A DNA stretch of 64,000 nt from Enterococcus malodoratus ATCC 43197 (GTDB lineage: Bacteria > Bacillota > Bacilli > Lactobacillales > Enterococcaceae): the NCBI RefSeq assembly GCF_000407185.1, contig NZ_KE136484.1:124001-188000 (forward strand), read 5' to 3'. The position numbers were made by a program, and so were the translations under genes. Positions within the stretch are counted from its first letter, which is position 1, and each line of letters opens with the position of its first letter. Positions 51,774 through 61,900 of the stretch are shown here, one piece after another. The notes under the pieces are model-generated. The model was not told the DNA's origin. It searched no databases and saw only the letters and a list, made by a program, of their open reading frames with translations.

Positions 51774-53681
51774 CTAAAAATTATGCACCTTTTCAGCTAT
51801 CTGTTTGCCAACTAGGTCGAAGAAGGCATCTTTGCTCATTTTTTGGATTTGTTGTGAACCGCGTTTTCTAACAGAGAACTCGTTTCCATCCATCTCATGG
51901 TCACCTATGACTAAGATATATGGAGCTTTTCTTAGTTCGGCTTCACGGATTTTTTTGCCTAATTTTTCATTACGGACATCCTTTGATACTCGAATTCCTT
52001 TTTCTTGAAATTCATGATAAAGCGAATCGACATAATCTCCGTGCTTCTCTGCGACGGATAATAATTCTACTTGTTTTGGTGCTAACCAAACAGGAAACGC
52101 TCCGGCATAATGTTCAATTAAGATACCAAAGAAACGATCTAAAGAACCGAATACCGCACGGTGAATCATAACTGGACGTTGTTTTTCATTGTTTTGATCA
52201 ATAAAACTTAGGTCGAATTTTTCTGGCATTTGGAAATCCAATTGAACAGTTGCGCATTGATGGCTGCGATTTAACGCGTCCTTGATATGGATATCGATTT
52301 TAGGACCATAGAAAGCACCGTCGCCTTCATTAATCGCGTATTTATAGCCCAAGCTGTCTAAGACTTCTTTCAATGAATCTTCCGCTTTATCCCACATTGC
52401 GATCTCTCCCATGAAATCATCGGGACGAGTAGACAATTCAACCGAATATTCAAATCCAAAGACCTTATAAACTTCATCGATTATTTTTAATGCCAATGAA
52501 ATTTCGGATTTAATTTGATCGGGACTAACGAAGATATGCGCATCATCTTGGCAGAATGTACGAACTCGAAGCAAACCATTTAACGCACCGCTGAATTCAT
52601 GGCGATGAACTTGACCAAATTCTGCCATTCGAATCGGTAAATCACGATATGAACGCACCGCATCTTTATAAATCATGCAGTGACCAGGGCAGTTCATTGG
52701 CTTCAACGCGTAATCTTGATCATCCACTTTCGTAAAGTACATATTGTCCTTATAATGATCCCAATGTCCGGAACGTCTCCATAAGCGTTCATTCATTATT
52801 AAAGGAGTTTTCACTTCGTCATAATCATATCTAGTTTGTAATTCACGCAAGAATTTTTCTAATTCGTTGCGAACAGTTTGTCCATTCGATAAATAGAAGG
52901 GCATCCCGGGAGCCTCTTCGGAAAACATGAACAGCTTCAATTCTTTTCCCAATTTTTGATGACTGCGTTTTTCGGATTCATCTAAGAAATGCAGATATTC
53001 AGCTAAATCTTCCTTAGAAGAAAATACTGCACCATTCACTCGCTGCAACATCTCGTTGTCTGAATTTCCTTGCCAATAAGCGCCGGAAACTTTTAACAGT
53101 TTGAAGTCCTTTATGTGATGTACATCTAGTGCAAATGGTTCTTTTGAAAAAGTGAACACGTCTCCCAGTTGGTAAATAGATACTTGATCGTCTGCTGGTA
53201 GAGCATTCAAGAGTTCTACTTGTAAGTCGTTGTCTGCAAAAATCTCCTTAGCTTCACGAACAATCACTTCCTGTTTTTTGATCAGTCCGCTGTTTTTTTG
53301 AATTTTCTTCATGCCTTGCTCGATCTCTTTAAATTCTAAAATACTCAGTGATTGATCTAGACGCATATCGACAAAAAAGCCATTTTCATCGAGCTGTATT
53401 TCAGAAATGGACACTTTTTTATAACGTTCTTTGATCGCCTGACTGAAAACCAAACCGATACTCCTGCGTATTGCTGCTAGACCTTCTTGGCTATCTTTTC
53501 CATAGAACGCAACGTGACTGGGTTTATCAATTTGAGAAAGCAAGTCTGACAAAGTACCGTCAATACTTCCAATGACTGCATCAGCATCTATTTCTTTTGC
53601 TACTTCATACAATGTAGTTCCTGCCACCACCATTTTTTTGCTTCCATTTGGAAATACGATTTCAACTTCATTGTTTGACAT
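51774..53681 (-). CDS. thrS: Threonyl-tRNA synthetase
   Basis: 635 aa, full length. Order: TGS domain (1-65), editing domain with HxxxH-like region (~70-220), class II catalytic core (RRSGHWDHYKDNMYF, LKPMNCPGHCMIYK with the zinc Cys, EFGQVHRHEFSGALNGLLRVRTFCQDDAHIF, RPVMIHRAVFGSLDRFFGILIEHYAG) and the anticodon-binding domain (~535-635). It charges tRNA-Thr in the cytosol. Expression is controlled by the T-box leader upstream; promoter at 53,990-54,018. Confidence 0.97.
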   Translation of the reverse strand: MSNNEVEIVFPNGSKKMVVAGTTLYEVAKEIDADAVIGSIDGTLSDLLSQIDKPSHVAFYGKDSQEGLAAIRRSIGLVFSQAIKERYKKVSISEIQLDENGFFVDMRLDQSLSILEFKEIEQGMKKIQKNSGLIKKQEVIVREAKEIFADNDLQVELLNALPADDQVSIYQLGDVFTFSKEPFALDVHHIKDFKLLKVSGAYWQGNSDNEMLQRVNGAVFSSKEDLAEYLHFLDESEKRSHQKLGKELKLFMFSEEAPGMPFYLSNGQTVRNELEKFLRELQTRYDYDEVKTPLIMNERLWRRSGHWDHYKDNMYFTKVDDQDYALKPMNCPGHCMIYKDAVRSYRDLPIRMAEFGQVHRHEFSGALNGLLRVRTFCQDDAHIFVSPDQIKSEISLALKIIDEVYKVFGFEYSVELSTRPDDFMGEIAMWDKAEDSLKEVLDSLGYKYAINEGDGAFYGPKIDIHIKDALNRSHQCATVQLDFQMPEKFDLSFIDQNNEKQRPVMIHRAVFGSLDRFFGILIEHYAGAFPVWLAPKQVELLSVAEKHGDYVDSLYHEFQEKGIRVSKDVRNEKLGKKIREAELRKAPYILVIGDHEMDGNEFSVRKRGSQQIQKMSKDAFFDLVGKQIAEKVHNF

Positions 53682-53719
53682 ACTTGTTCAACTCCATTCT
53701 CTTTTTTAGTTAAAAAAAT

Positions 53720-53983
53720 ATATAAAAAAACACGCCCCCTAAAAAGGGACGTGTTTAGTTAACGTGTTACCACCCATGTTCCCAAGAAACACATCTAGCT
53801 TACGTATTTTCTTGGCTCATTGCGATATTATAACGTATATCGTGCGATCAGTTTTTTGCTGATTTCTCAAAGGTAGTAATTCCAAAAAATCTCACTAGAA
53901 GCTCGCAGCCAAGGCTTCACTCTCTGAAAGTTGATACTAATGGAATCATGTCCTTATCTTTGCTTTTTGTTGTTCGATTGATT
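53720..53983 (-). promoter_or_regulatory. T-box riboswitch leader of thrS
   Basis: On the minus strand: AGAGAGTG and GCTGCGAGC stem-I elements (53,900-53,925), a likely specifier region ATTACTACC (~53,877-53,885; ACU or ACC, both Thr), the conserved T-box GGGTGGTAACACG (53,775-53,763) and a terminator stem AAACACGTCCC / GGGGGCGTGTTT with a T7 run (53,752-53,720). Uncharged tRNA-Thr would stabilise the antiterminator. The codon choice between ACU and ACC is not resolved by eye. Confidence 0.9.
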
Positions 53984-53989
53984 GTTGCT

Positions 53990-54018
53990 AGATTACTCCC
54001 CTAAAAATGAAAAGTCAA
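53990..54018 (-). promoter_or_regulatory. thrS promoter
   Basis: TTGACT (54,018-54,013), 17-bp spacer, TAATCT (53,995-53,990), placed just before the T-box leader. Confidence 0.8.
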
Positions 54019-54215
54019 GCAAATACTAAATTATTATTTCAGAAAAATTTCACAGAAACCTTACAAGCTTTTTAAAAAATGTGAAATACAGTATATCACG
54101 TTGCGTTAAAAGAAAATTGACTTGTAGCAGTCTGAGAGTTAATTCTGTTTCCAATTAAGAAGGGGCTATCATAAATTTTTAGCTTTTCCGAATAGAAAAA
54201 ACACCACTAAAATAA

Positions 54216-54262
54216 ACAAATGAACCCCACAAAAAAAATCTTGGTGGGGTTCATTGCATTTA
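54216..54262 (-). terminator. Terminator after guaA
   Basis: Stem AATGAACCCCAC / GTGGGGTTCATT, then a T-rich tail on the minus strand. Confidence 0.8.
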
Positions 54263-54310
54263 AGTGTTTATCGCAACAAAATATGTCTACACTCAATTTG
54301 ATTTTTTAAT

Positions 54311-55879
54311 CTATTCCCACTCAACGGTTGCTGGTGGCTTAGACGTAATATCGTACACGATCCGGTTAACATGAGCGACTTCATTTACGATACGGACTGA
54401 GATTTTTTGCAAGACATCCCAAGGGATACGAGCAAAGTCTGCGGTCATACCATCGATTGAAGTGACTGCGCGGATACCGACTGTGTAGTCGTAAGTACGG
54501 CCATCTCCCATAACACCGACTGAACGGATGCCTGGTAAGACAGTGAAGTATTGCCAGATATCGCGGTCAAGACCGGCGTTGGCGATTTCTTCACGTAAGA
54601 TCGCATCTGATTCGCGAACGATCTCAAGTTTTTCTTCAGTGATTTCACCAAGGACGCGGATACCTAAACCTGGTCCTGGGAATGGTTGGCGCCAAACGAT
54701 TGAGTCAGGCATGCCAAGCTGAGTTCCTAATTCGCGGACTTCATCTTTGAATAGAGTATTTAACGGTTCGATCAATTCGAACTGCATATCTTCTGGTAAT
54801 CCACCAACATTATGGTGTGATTTGATTGTTTGAGCTGTTTCAGTTCCAGATTCGATCACATCAGTATAAAGCGTTCCTTGAGCTAAGAAAGAAATACCTT
54901 CTTTACCAGCAAGTTTAGTTGCTTCGTCGTCGAATAGGTAAACGAATTCGTTTCCGATGATTTTACGTTTTTGTTCTGGATCAGAAACGCCGGCTAATTT
55001 ATCTAAGAAACGGTCTTTAGCATCGACTCTGATAATGTTCAAGCCGAATTTTCCGCCTAGAGCGTCCATCACTTGTTCGCCTTCGTTTTTACGTAAAAGA
55101 CCGTGGTCTACGAAGATCGAAGTTAATTGATCGCCGATCGCTTTTTGTAAAAGTACGCCAACAACACTTGAGTCCACGCCGCCTGATAGGCCTAGTAAAA
55201 CTTTTTTGTCGCCGACTTGTTCACGGATTTTTGCGACTTGCATATCGATAAAGTTATCCATGCTCCAGTCGCCTTTGCATTGACATACATCTAGGGCAAA
55301 GTGACGTAATAGTTCATTGCCGTATTCTGAGTTGCGCACTTCTGCGTGGAATTGGATTCCGTAGAAGTTGCGGTTAGTGTCTTGGATCGCTGCGATCGGG
55401 CAGTCTTTGCTGGTGCCGACTCTTTCGAAGCCGTCAGGAACTTGTGTGACCAAGTCGCCGTGACTCATCCAAACCGTTTGTTCTTTTGGCGTACCTGCGA
55501 ATAGAACAGCATCGTCAGAAAGAACTTCTAAGGTTGCTTGACCGTATTCACGGTTTGTCGCTGGTTCAACTTTTCCGCCTAAGTTATATGTGATCAGCTG
55601 CATGCCGTAACAGATACCTAAGACTGGAATACCTAATTCAAAGATTTTAGGATCGATGGAGAAGGCTCCTTCGTCATAAACACTGTTTGGGCCACCTGAT
55701 AGGATGATCCCTTTTGGATTCATGGCTTTGACTTCTTCAGCAGTGATGCGGTGGCTCATAAGTTCTGAGAAAACACCGAATTCACGGATACGACGAGTGA
55801 TTAATTGGTTATACTGACTACCATAATCAAGTACAATGATTTTTTCTACGTTGGTCATTTCGGTAGAAACGTTTGTCAC
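54311..55879 (-). CDS. guaA: GMP synthase (glutamine-hydrolysing)
   Basis: 522 aa, GTG start after GGGG. The class I glutamine amidotransferase domain (1-200) has the nucleophile in LGICYGMQL and the His/Glu in [10 protein letters not shown]; the ATP pyrophosphatase domain has [11 protein letters not shown]; the C-terminal dimerisation domain has [14 protein letters not shown] and ends [10 protein letters not shown]. Converts XMP to GMP. Lies downstream of coaA (55-bp gap containing a weak hairpin and a TATAAT), so it may have its own promoter. Confidence 0.97.
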   Translation of the reverse strand: MTNVSTEMTNVEKIIVLDYGSQYNQLITRRIREFGVFSELMSHRITAEEVKAMNPKGIILSGGPNSVYDEGAFSIDPKIFELGIPVLGICYGMQLITYNLGGKVEPATNREYGQATLEVLSDDAVLFAGTPKEQTVWMSHGDLVTQVPDGFERVGTSKDCPIAAIQDTNRNFYGIQFHAEVRNSEYGNELLRHFALDVCQCKGDWSMDNFIDMQVAKIREQVGDKKVLLGLSGGVDSSVVGVLLQKAIGDQLTSIFVDHGLLRKNEGEQVMDALGGKFGLNIIRVDAKDRFLDKLAGVSDPEQKRKIIGNEFVYLFDDEATKLAGKEGISFLAQGTLYTDVIESGTETAQTIKSHHNVGGLPEDMQFELIEPLNTLFKDEVRELGTQLGMPDSIVWRQPFPGPGLGIRVLGEITEEKLEIVRESDAILREEIANAGLDRDIWQYFTVLPGIRSVGVMGDGRTYDYTVGIRAVTSIDGMTADFARIPWDVLQKISVRIVNEVAHVNRIVYDITSKPPATVEWE

Positions 55880-55934
55880 AATTATTACCCCTTTTCAAGT
55901 TTTATTATAAAAGAAAGCAAGCTTTCTTTATAAG

Positions 55935-56858
55935 CTAGTATTTACGCAAATAGATTTCATCAATGATATGATGTTTTGCCTTGTGCAAGATAATATCAGC
56001 TCGGCCTCTCGTTGGCAAGATATACTCTTCCAAATTCTTCAAGTTGACATTTTTCCAGACATCTTCTGCCATAGACAGCGCCTTTGTGCGGTCGCCGACA
56101 GCATAGTCATAATAGTAGTTATCCGGATCTTTAAAGGCAGTATCCAATAGGGATTCAAACCGTTCCAAATACCATCTTTCGACGAGCTTTGGATCAGCGT
56201 CCACAAAAATCGACAGGTCAAAGAAGTCGCTGACGTAGATTTGCTGATTGGCTGGCAGCTGCAACGTATTGATTCCTTCCACGATCAAGATATCCGGAGA
56301 ATCGATCAGTTCGTATTCGCCATCCACGATATCATAGACATCATGCGAATATTTTGGAATCGGAATATTTTCTTTGCCGGATTTCACTTCATTCAAGACA
56401 TCGATCAAGTGCTCCATGTCATAGCTTTCAGGAAATCCTTTGCGGTCCATGATTCCGCGTTCTTCTAAAACAGCATTTGGATACAAGAAACCATCAGTAG
56501 TGATCAATTGGACAGTTTGGTGTTTAAATAAGCGGTCCAATAAGGTTTGCAATAAACGAGCGGTGGTACTTTTTCCGACAGCCACACTTCCGGCGATCCC
56601 GATAATAAACGGCGGCATCTTTACATAGCGATGCAGAAACAACCCTTTGCTCAAAGTTAGCGATTCAAAATCCTTCATATAAAGATGGATCAGGTGACAT
56701 AAAGGTACATAAACATCGGCCACATCTTTCATCGAGATTTGGTCATTCAAACTTTTGATATTATCAAGCTCTGCTTGCGTCAACGGTGTGTTTCCCGGTG
56801 TGTAGAAATCTTGCCACTGGTCACGGGCAATCCGAAAATAGTTCCCTCTTTCGTTCAT
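55935..56858 (-). CDS. coaA: Type I pantothenate kinase
   Basis: 307 aa from ATG 56,858 (AAGGAGG 5 bp upstream; a TTG reading six codons longer includes the SD). P-loop IAGSVAVGKSTTARLL, followed by TTDGFLYPNAVLEERGIMDRKGFPESYD and PTRGRADIILHKAKHH are CoaA signatures. Phosphorylates pantothenate, the first step of coenzyme A synthesis. Bacterial-type CoaA, subject to CoA feedback in relatives. Confidence 0.96.
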   Translation of the reverse strand: MNERGNYFRIARDQWQDFYTPGNTPLTQAELDNIKSLNDQISMKDVADVYVPLCHLIHLYMKDFESLTLSKGLFLHRYVKMPPFIIGIAGSVAVGKSTTARLLQTLLDRLFKHQTVQLITTDGFLYPNAVLEERGIMDRKGFPESYDMEHLIDVLNEVKSGKENIPIPKYSHDVYDIVDGEYELIDSPDILIVEGINTLQLPANQQIYVSDFFDLSIFVDADPKLVERWYLERFESLLDTAFKDPDNYYYDYAVGDRTKALSMAEDVWKNVNLKNLEEYILPTRGRADIILHKAKHHIIDEIYLRKY

Positions 56859-57210
56859 GATAACCTCCTTATTCAACTTAAGTAGTCATTTTTCATGCCA
56901 TATGGTCTTCCTCTAGGCTTAAAATAATCTGCGCAAAGAAGAGCGGACAGCCTTTGATAACTGCGCTTATTCTACCATAAAAAACAGACTAGAAAGTGCT
57001 TCCTTCCCAAGAAATCCGAATAATTTCCTGACAAAAAACGTTATCTATCATTTTAGCCGAAAAAAACCTAAAAAAGCTATCGTAATGGTAGGAGTTTCAT
57101 TGTTTTTTTAGTTGCGGACAAGAAAACTAGCGAGAAGTTAAGAAAACGCGAGAAGACTGACGAAAAAGTGTATGATAAAAGAAAGTTTATTGATGAAAGC
57201 AGGTGCTAAA

Positions 57211-57789
57211 ATGAAAAAACTAAAAGAGATGAGTTTGGAAGAGTTATGGCAGTTATTTCCAATCATTTTGAAGGAGCACAGCCCCGTTTATGTTGAATGG
57301 TATGAAGAGGAAAAACATAATTTAGAAGAGCTGTTTTCTGAGTTTGAGATTTTAGTTATCAGCCATATCGGCAGCACGTCGGTAGAAGGACTGATTGCTA
57401 AACCAATCGTGGACATCTTGCTGGAATTTCCTGCTGGTTATGAACATGATCGGGTTTCGGTAATGCTGCAGCAAGCGGGCTGGACTTTAATGATCAAGGA
57501 TGATGTAAAACAAACGATGGATTTGAATAAGGGCTATTTGCCTACTGGATTTGCTAAAAAAGTGTATCATCTGCACGTAAGGCCGTTGGGGGACTGGGAT
57601 GAACTCTACTTTAGAGACTATTTGCGAAAATATCCAGAAGTCGCGCGGGAATACGAGACTCTGAAACTGTCTCTAAAAGAAAAATATGAACACGACCGAG
57701 ATGCCTATACAAATGCAAAAACAGAATTTGTTCAGAGGTACAGTCAAAAAGCCCGAGCCGAATTTGGCACACGCTATTTGACTGAATAA
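57211..57789 (+). CDS. GrpB-family protein (UPF0157, nucleotidyltransferase fold)
   Basis: 192 aa from ATG 57,211, AGGTG 6 bp upstream. Motif ISHIGSTSVEGLIAKPIVDILLEF is the GrpB/DUF157 signature (Gly-Ser and Asp residues of a nucleotidyltransferase fold); YHLHVRPLGD and FRDYLRKYPEVAREYETLKLSLKEKY follow. Function in bacteria is not settled. Stand-alone. Confidence 0.88.
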   Translation: MKKLKEMSLEELWQLFPIILKEHSPVYVEWYEEEKHNLEELFSEFEILVISHIGSTSVEGLIAKPIVDILLEFPAGYEHDRVSVMLQQAGWTLMIKDDVKQTMDLNKGYLPTGFAKKVYHLHVRPLGDWDELYFRDYLRKYPEVAREYETLKLSLKEKYEHDRDAYTNAKTEFVQRYSQKARAEFGTRYLTE

Positions 57790-57846
57790 ATCGGACATTT
57801 CGTGCTATGATAGAGGGGAACTTTGCATGAGGAGGCAGCGATAACT

Positions 57847-58428
57847 ATGAAAAAAATCGTTTTGTTTGGCGACAGCTTGCTGGCTGGTGTCATGAATGGT
57901 GAGACTAGTGATATTTTAGATAAACATATCATCAATGAATTGACCGGAATGGATTTTCCCGGTTATGGACTAGTGAAGTTAGGAAAACGCGGCGAATCTT
58001 CTTCCGAGGGATTGGCTCGAATCGATGATGCAGTGGAAGCAGAAGGCGATTTTGTGGTAATTTCTTTTGGAACCAATGATTCATTGAAACAGAAAAATAC
58101 GCTTGAAGATTTTGGCGAGAATATCAGAGAAATCATCGAGTCCTTTGACGCGTCAAAAGTGATCCTGCTGACGACAGGCTATATCAATACAGAAATTATA
58201 CCGAGCGGCGACAACGAGCGGCAACAGCTTTATGCTGAAAAAGCGAAACAGATCGCGGACGAAGTTGGGGTCAATGTGATCGATCTTTACCATCACATGA
58301 CGGTCTATCCAAAACCAAATGAGTTCGTGCAAAAGGCCGATGGCATCCATCCTTCAGAGGAGGGGTACCATTTCTTAGGGGCTTTGATCGCACGGGACAT
58401 CAAAGAAAAATTATTAGCAGAAGGGTAA
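57847..58428 (+). CDS. SGNH/GDSL esterase
   Basis: 193 aa, cytosolic. Block I KIVLFGDSLLAG with the catalytic Ser, block III SFGTNDS, block V ADGIHPSEEGY with Asp and His. Hydrolyses esters or thioesters. GGAGG lies ~11 bp before the ATG and an extended -10 (TGCTATGAT) at ~57,802. The methyltransferase gene follows 4 bp after the stop. Confidence 0.9.
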   Translation: MKKIVLFGDSLLAGVMNGETSDILDKHIINELTGMDFPGYGLVKLGKRGESSSEGLARIDDAVEAEGDFVVISFGTNDSLKQKNTLEDFGENIREIIESFDASKVILLTTGYINTEIIPSGDNERQQLYAEKAKQIADEVGVNVIDLYHHMTVYPKPNEFVQKADGIHPSEEGYHFLGALIARDIKEKLLAEG

Positions 58429-58432
58429 GTTT

Positions 58433-59032
58433 ATGGCAAATCATTATTATTCGGAAAATCCTGAGACGGCTCACGATCTTCATCAGTGGTCGTTTGAATT
58501 GGCAGGGAAAAATTTTCAATTCGTAACAGATAGCGGAGTCTTTTCTCGCGGCACAGTCGATTACGGCTCGCGTGTATTGATCGAGCATTTTGAAGCAGAA
58601 GACTTACCAGACGGAACCTTGTTAGATGTCGGTTGTGGCTATGGTCCGATTGGCTTGGCTTTGGCCCATCAAACGCAGCGTTCAGTAGAAATGATCGATG
58701 TGAATAATCGTGCGGTAGAATTGGCGCAGGAAAATGCCAAACGCAACGGCATCGAAGCGGATATCCATCAATCGAATATTTACGAAACTTTGCATCAAGA
58801 GACATATGCGGCGATCATCAGTAATCCGCCGATTCGTGCGGGGAAAAAAGTCGTGCATCAAATCTTGATCGAGGCGGAACCTCTATTGAAAGTCGGCGGT
58901 TCTTTGACTATCGTGATCCAAAAGAAACAAGGCGCTCCCAGCGCGAAAAGCCGGATGGAAGAAGTCTTCGGCAACGCTGAGATCGTGGCGAAGGACAAAG
59001 GCTACTACATTATCCGCAGTATTAAAGAATAA
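58433..59032 (+). CDS. RsmC-like class I SAM methyltransferase
   Basis: 199 aa. SAM motif I LLDVGCGYGPIGLALA, motif IV SNPPIRAGKKVVHQI (NPP signature of N2-guanine rRNA methyltransferases RsmC/YbxB), start YYSENPETAHDLHQWSFELAGKNFQF. Likely methylates 16S rRNA guanine. SD inside the end of the previous gene (GAAGGGTAAG). Co-transcribed with the SGNH hydrolase. Confidence 0.9.
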   Translation: MANHYYSENPETAHDLHQWSFELAGKNFQFVTDSGVFSRGTVDYGSRVLIEHFEAEDLPDGTLLDVGCGYGPIGLALAHQTQRSVEMIDVNNRAVELAQENAKRNGIEADIHQSNIYETLHQETYAAIISNPPIRAGKKVVHQILIEAEPLLKVGGSLTIVIQKKQGAPSAKSRMEEVFGNAEIVAKDKGYYIIRSIKE

Positions 59033-59036
59033 GAGA

Positions 59037-59078
59037 TTTATCCCAAGAGTATCCTGTTGGAACTTTTGGGATTTTTTT
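59037..59078 (+). terminator. Terminator after the methyltransferase
   Basis: Imperfect stem ATCCCAAGAG / AACTTTTGGGAT followed by TTTTTT. Confidence 0.65.
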
Positions 59079-59239
59079 ATAAGCGAAAAGGCTTGCAAGC
59101 GGAGTCAAAGAAACGCTATAATCACATTGACTCACAATTTTCACAAATGTGATATAGCTATGTTGAACGCGACGAACATCCGACTTATTTTTTCTCGTGG
59201 AAAAGATAAGCACATCAGCAGAAATAAGGGGACAAACCT

Positions 59240-60187
59240 ATGCAAAAAGAAGAAGATAAATTATTGGTTCGAATTGCCGAGATGTATTATCAAGAAGATA
59301 AAAATCAAAGTCAGATCTCAAAAGAATTAAATATCCATCGCAGCACGATCAGCCGGCTCTTGAAGCGTTCGCGGAACGAAGGAATCGTCAATATTTCGAT
59401 CAATTATGATAAGGCGGGAACCTACAGCATTGAAAAAGAGCTGCAGGAGAAATTTGATTTAGAAAAAGCGATCATTGTTCAAGCCGGAACGGATTTGAGC
59501 CGTACACAAAAGGATAAATTATTGGCTCAAGGAGTCGGTGAATACCTTACGGAAATCATCAAGGATGACATGATTTTTGGTTTCTCATGGGGGGAAACGA
59601 TGTCCGCGATTCCAGAAGGTCTGGCCCAGTATGACGTGGACAATATTTTATGCGTACCGATGATCGGCGGGCCTTCTGGTCGGTTGATCAGTGATTATCA
59701 TGTAAACACGATTACCTATGAAGCATCGAAGAAATTGAATGGCCGAGCGTTGCTGATTGATTCGCCTGCCTTTCCTGAAACAGTGGCGTTGAAGAAAGCC
59801 CTGATGGAAAATGAGTTCAATCAAGAATTGATCGATTATTGGCGTAAAATCGATATCGCTGTCTTAGGGATCGGCTCTCCCAATTTGAAGGCAAGCGAGA
59901 GCTGGAAACAGTTCTATGGCGAAGATGTTTTGGCTTATTTAGAAGGGAAAAAAGTAGTGGGGGACGTGGTGTCGCGCTTTTACAATATTGCTGGCGAACA
60001 CATCGACAATACCCTGGATGATCGTTTGATCGGGATCGATATCGCTGATTTGAAACGGACACCTTACCGAATCGGTGTAGCGGAAGCCGTCGATAAAGCG
60101 GACGCGATCGCTAGTGCGTTGAAAGGCCGTTACATCAATGTGCTGGTCACAACAGAAGAAACTGCTCAAGAAGTGTTGAAAAGATAG
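59240..60187 (+). CDS. SorC-family sugar-operon regulator (SorR-like)
   Basis: 315 aa. N-terminal HTH KNQSQISKELNIHRSTISRLLKRSRNEGIV and a C-terminal sugar-phosphate isomerase-like domain (FGFSWGETMSAI, MIGGPSG, IDIAVLGIGSP, GDVVSRFYNIAGE, RPYRIGVAEAVDKADAI-type ending). SorC proteins bind phosphorylated sugars; this one most likely controls the sorbose-type PTS operon starting at 61,948. Its own terminator follows at 60,180-60,207. Confidence 0.88.
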   Translation: MQKEEDKLLVRIAEMYYQEDKNQSQISKELNIHRSTISRLLKRSRNEGIVNISINYDKAGTYSIEKELQEKFDLEKAIIVQAGTDLSRTQKDKLLAQGVGEYLTEIIKDDMIFGFSWGETMSAIPEGLAQYDVDNILCVPMIGGPSGRLISDYHVNTITYEASKKLNGRALLIDSPAFPETVALKKALMENEFNQELIDYWRKIDIAVLGIGSPNLKASESWKQFYGEDVLAYLEGKKVVGDVVSRFYNIAGEHIDNTLDDRLIGIDIADLKRTPYRIGVAEAVDKADAIASALKGRYINVLVTTEETAQEVLKR

Positions 60188-60207
60188 GCTCGTCCTATCT
60201 TTTTTTA
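60180..60207 (+). terminator. Terminator after the SorC-type regulator
   Basis: Stem AAAAGATAGG / CCTATCTTTT with loop CTCGT and a T7 run. Confidence 0.8.
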
Positions 60208-60232
60208 TCCGTTCATTGTAGAAGGAGGAGCT

Positions 60233-61099
60233 ATGCAAGTTATTCGTTTGCTTCAAACGATTTTGATTCTATTAAGCCGCAAGCAAGTGACCGCTAAAGA
60301 ATTGGCTGAACGGTTTCACGTTTCTGTTCGCACAATCTATCGAGATGTGGATGTATTGAGTTTGGCGGGGATTCCTGTTTACGCGAATAAGGGGCGAAAC
60401 GGCGGAATCTTTTTGGATGAAACCTATCACGTTAGTAATGCCTTGATTGAAAAAGAGGAGCAGGATGATCTATTTTTAGCGCTGCATTTATTGCAGTCCG
60501 TCGGCTTGGCCGACACAGAGGACTTATTGAAAAAGATGGGGACGGTTTATGATTGGAGCGAATGGTTAGAGGTCGATCTAAGTCAAACGGAGATTGCCAG
60601 CCAGACCTTCGATCAGATCAAAGACGCGTTATTCAATCATCGTGAGATTACATGCGTTTACCATACGGAATATGGTCAGACACGCCTTTTGTCATTGGCC
60701 CCCAAACGCATATTGTACAAGTATCAGACCTGGTATTTATTAGCTTGGGAACCGACAAAAGAGTCGTGGTCGCTGCTTCCAATCAAACAAATCAGAGATG
60801 TTCTTTTAAAGAAATCAATCGACTACCCATTACCGGAAGAAGTGTTAACGTTCCCTCAACTAACCGTCCAATTACGTTTCAGCAAAAGAATCGCCTATAA
60901 AAAATATGCGGAGTTTGCGGATTTCGATTGGAAAGACAATGCGGATAATAGTTTTGATGCGTCATTAACCTTCGCGGAATTTGATGATTTGTATCGCTTT
61001 TTATTGCCTTTGGGAAAAAATGTTGAAATCTTAGGGCCTAGCTGGATTCGGGAAAAAGTATTGAATTATGTGTCAGCTTTTTACGAAAATCATTTTTAA
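60233..61099 (+). CDS. YafY-type regulator with HTH and WYL domains
   Basis: 288 aa, AGGAGGAG before the ATG. N-terminal HTH_11 (RLLQTILILLSRKQVTAKELAERFHVSVRTIYRDVDVLSLAGIPV) and WYL domain (~130-210: CVYHTEYGQTRLLSLAPKRILYKYQTWYLLAWE, ending with a WCX region). Often paired with GyrI-like proteins, as here: the next gene encodes one, but with a premature stop. Ligand unknown. Confidence 0.9.
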   Translation: MQVIRLLQTILILLSRKQVTAKELAERFHVSVRTIYRDVDVLSLAGIPVYANKGRNGGIFLDETYHVSNALIEKEEQDDLFLALHLLQSVGLADTEDLLKKMGTVYDWSEWLEVDLSQTEIASQTFDQIKDALFNHREITCVYHTEYGQTRLLSLAPKRILYKYQTWYLLAWEPTKESWSLLPIKQIRDVLLKKSIDYPLPEEVLTFPQLTVQLRFSKRIAYKKYAEFADFDWKDNADNSFDASLTFAEFDDLYRFLLPLGKNVEILGPSWIREKVLNYVSAFYENHF

Positions 61100-61156
61100 T
61101 ATGACATGTTCTGGCACCTTGATTCGTTAGAATAAAGAAAAGAGGAGGAGATACGC

Positions 61157-61630
61157 ATGCAATTTGAACAAATCGTGAAACCTGATCAATGGATTCTTTC
61201 CCAAAGTTTTACTGTCAAAGTAGAGGAGATCCCACAAGTGATTGGACCAACCTTTATGAAACTAGGAGGATTTATTTAGGCACAAAATATCAATATTTTA
61301 AGTACCCCATTTGTATCCTTTAAAAACATGGATGAAAATGGCGGACTCGATGAACAAGCGATTCAAATGGAGGTTGGCTTCCCAGTCGCGGAAGAAGTGA
61401 AGAATGCTGCGGAAGTAGATAGCGACTGCTATTTTCTACCTTCTTACAGAGCATTATCTAACCTGTATGTCGGCAAGTACGATGATATGACGGAGCCGTA
61501 TTTTGCGATGATGGAAGAGATCAGAAAAATCGGTGGGAAGTTCAGCGGAATCTCTTATGAGTATTATTTGAGCGATGAAGAAATTCCAGAAGAACAGCAA
61601 GAAACAATTATGGAGTTAGTCTACGAATAA
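61157..61630 (+). pseudogene. GyrI-like effector-binding protein, interrupted by an in-frame stop
   Basis: The frame opens at ATG 61,157 with SD AGAGGAGGAG: QFEQIVKPDQWILSQSFTVKVEEIPQVIGPTFMKLGGFI, then TAG at 61,277-61,279, then AQNINILSTPFVSF and GLDEQAIQMEVGFPVAEEVKNAA to the proper C-terminus at 61,630, in the same frame. The stop is one transition from CAG (Gln), so a single recent mutation is enough. The second half has no good SD of its own. Confidence 0.8.
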
Positions 61631-61647
61631 ACTGAAATAGCGTGAGC

Positions 61648-61679
61648 AGGACAAGTTGAAAAGCTTGTCCTTTTTTGCG
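61648..61679 (+). terminator. Terminator after the GyrI-like pseudogene
   Basis: Stem AGGACAAG / CTTGTCCT followed by a T6 run. Confidence 0.75.
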
Positions 61680-61775
61680 TGTCGACAAAATTAAAGGGAA
61701 TGAAATCTAATTGGATCGGCCTGCAAGCTGATCTTAATTAGGAGCCAGCTCATTATTTACTTGAGTAATTCTTGT

Positions 61776-61803
61776 AACAAAAACGGGGGCATTCAATTTT
61801 GTT
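61776..61803. promoter_or_regulatory. Candidate operator inverted repeat upstream of sorF
   Basis: AACAAAA (61,776-61,782) and TTTTGTT (61,797-61,803) around a GC-rich centre, ~60 bp before the -35. A likely site for the SorC-type regulator, by position only. Confidence 0.35.
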
Positions 61804-61861
61804 GCGTCCGTCAATTTTATGCACTTTTGTGATTTTGTTTTAAAAAAGTTGAAAAAAATTA

Positions 61862-61890
61862 TTGACAACGTTTTCTTGCGCAGTTAATAT
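61862..61890 (+). promoter_or_regulatory. Promoter of the sorbose-type operon with overlapping cre-like site
   Basis: TTGACA, 17-bp spacer, TAATAT. TGACAACGTTTTCT (61,863-61,876) matches the CcpA consensus except for its last base and overlaps the -35, so carbon catabolite repression is expected. Confidence 0.8.
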
Positions 61891-61900
61891 AAAGGTGCAA

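Noticed and set aside
53720-53983. Leader stem-loops before thrS considered as a novel structured RNA
   Set aside because: The conserved GGGTGGTAACACG and AGAGAG elements identify an ordinary T-box.
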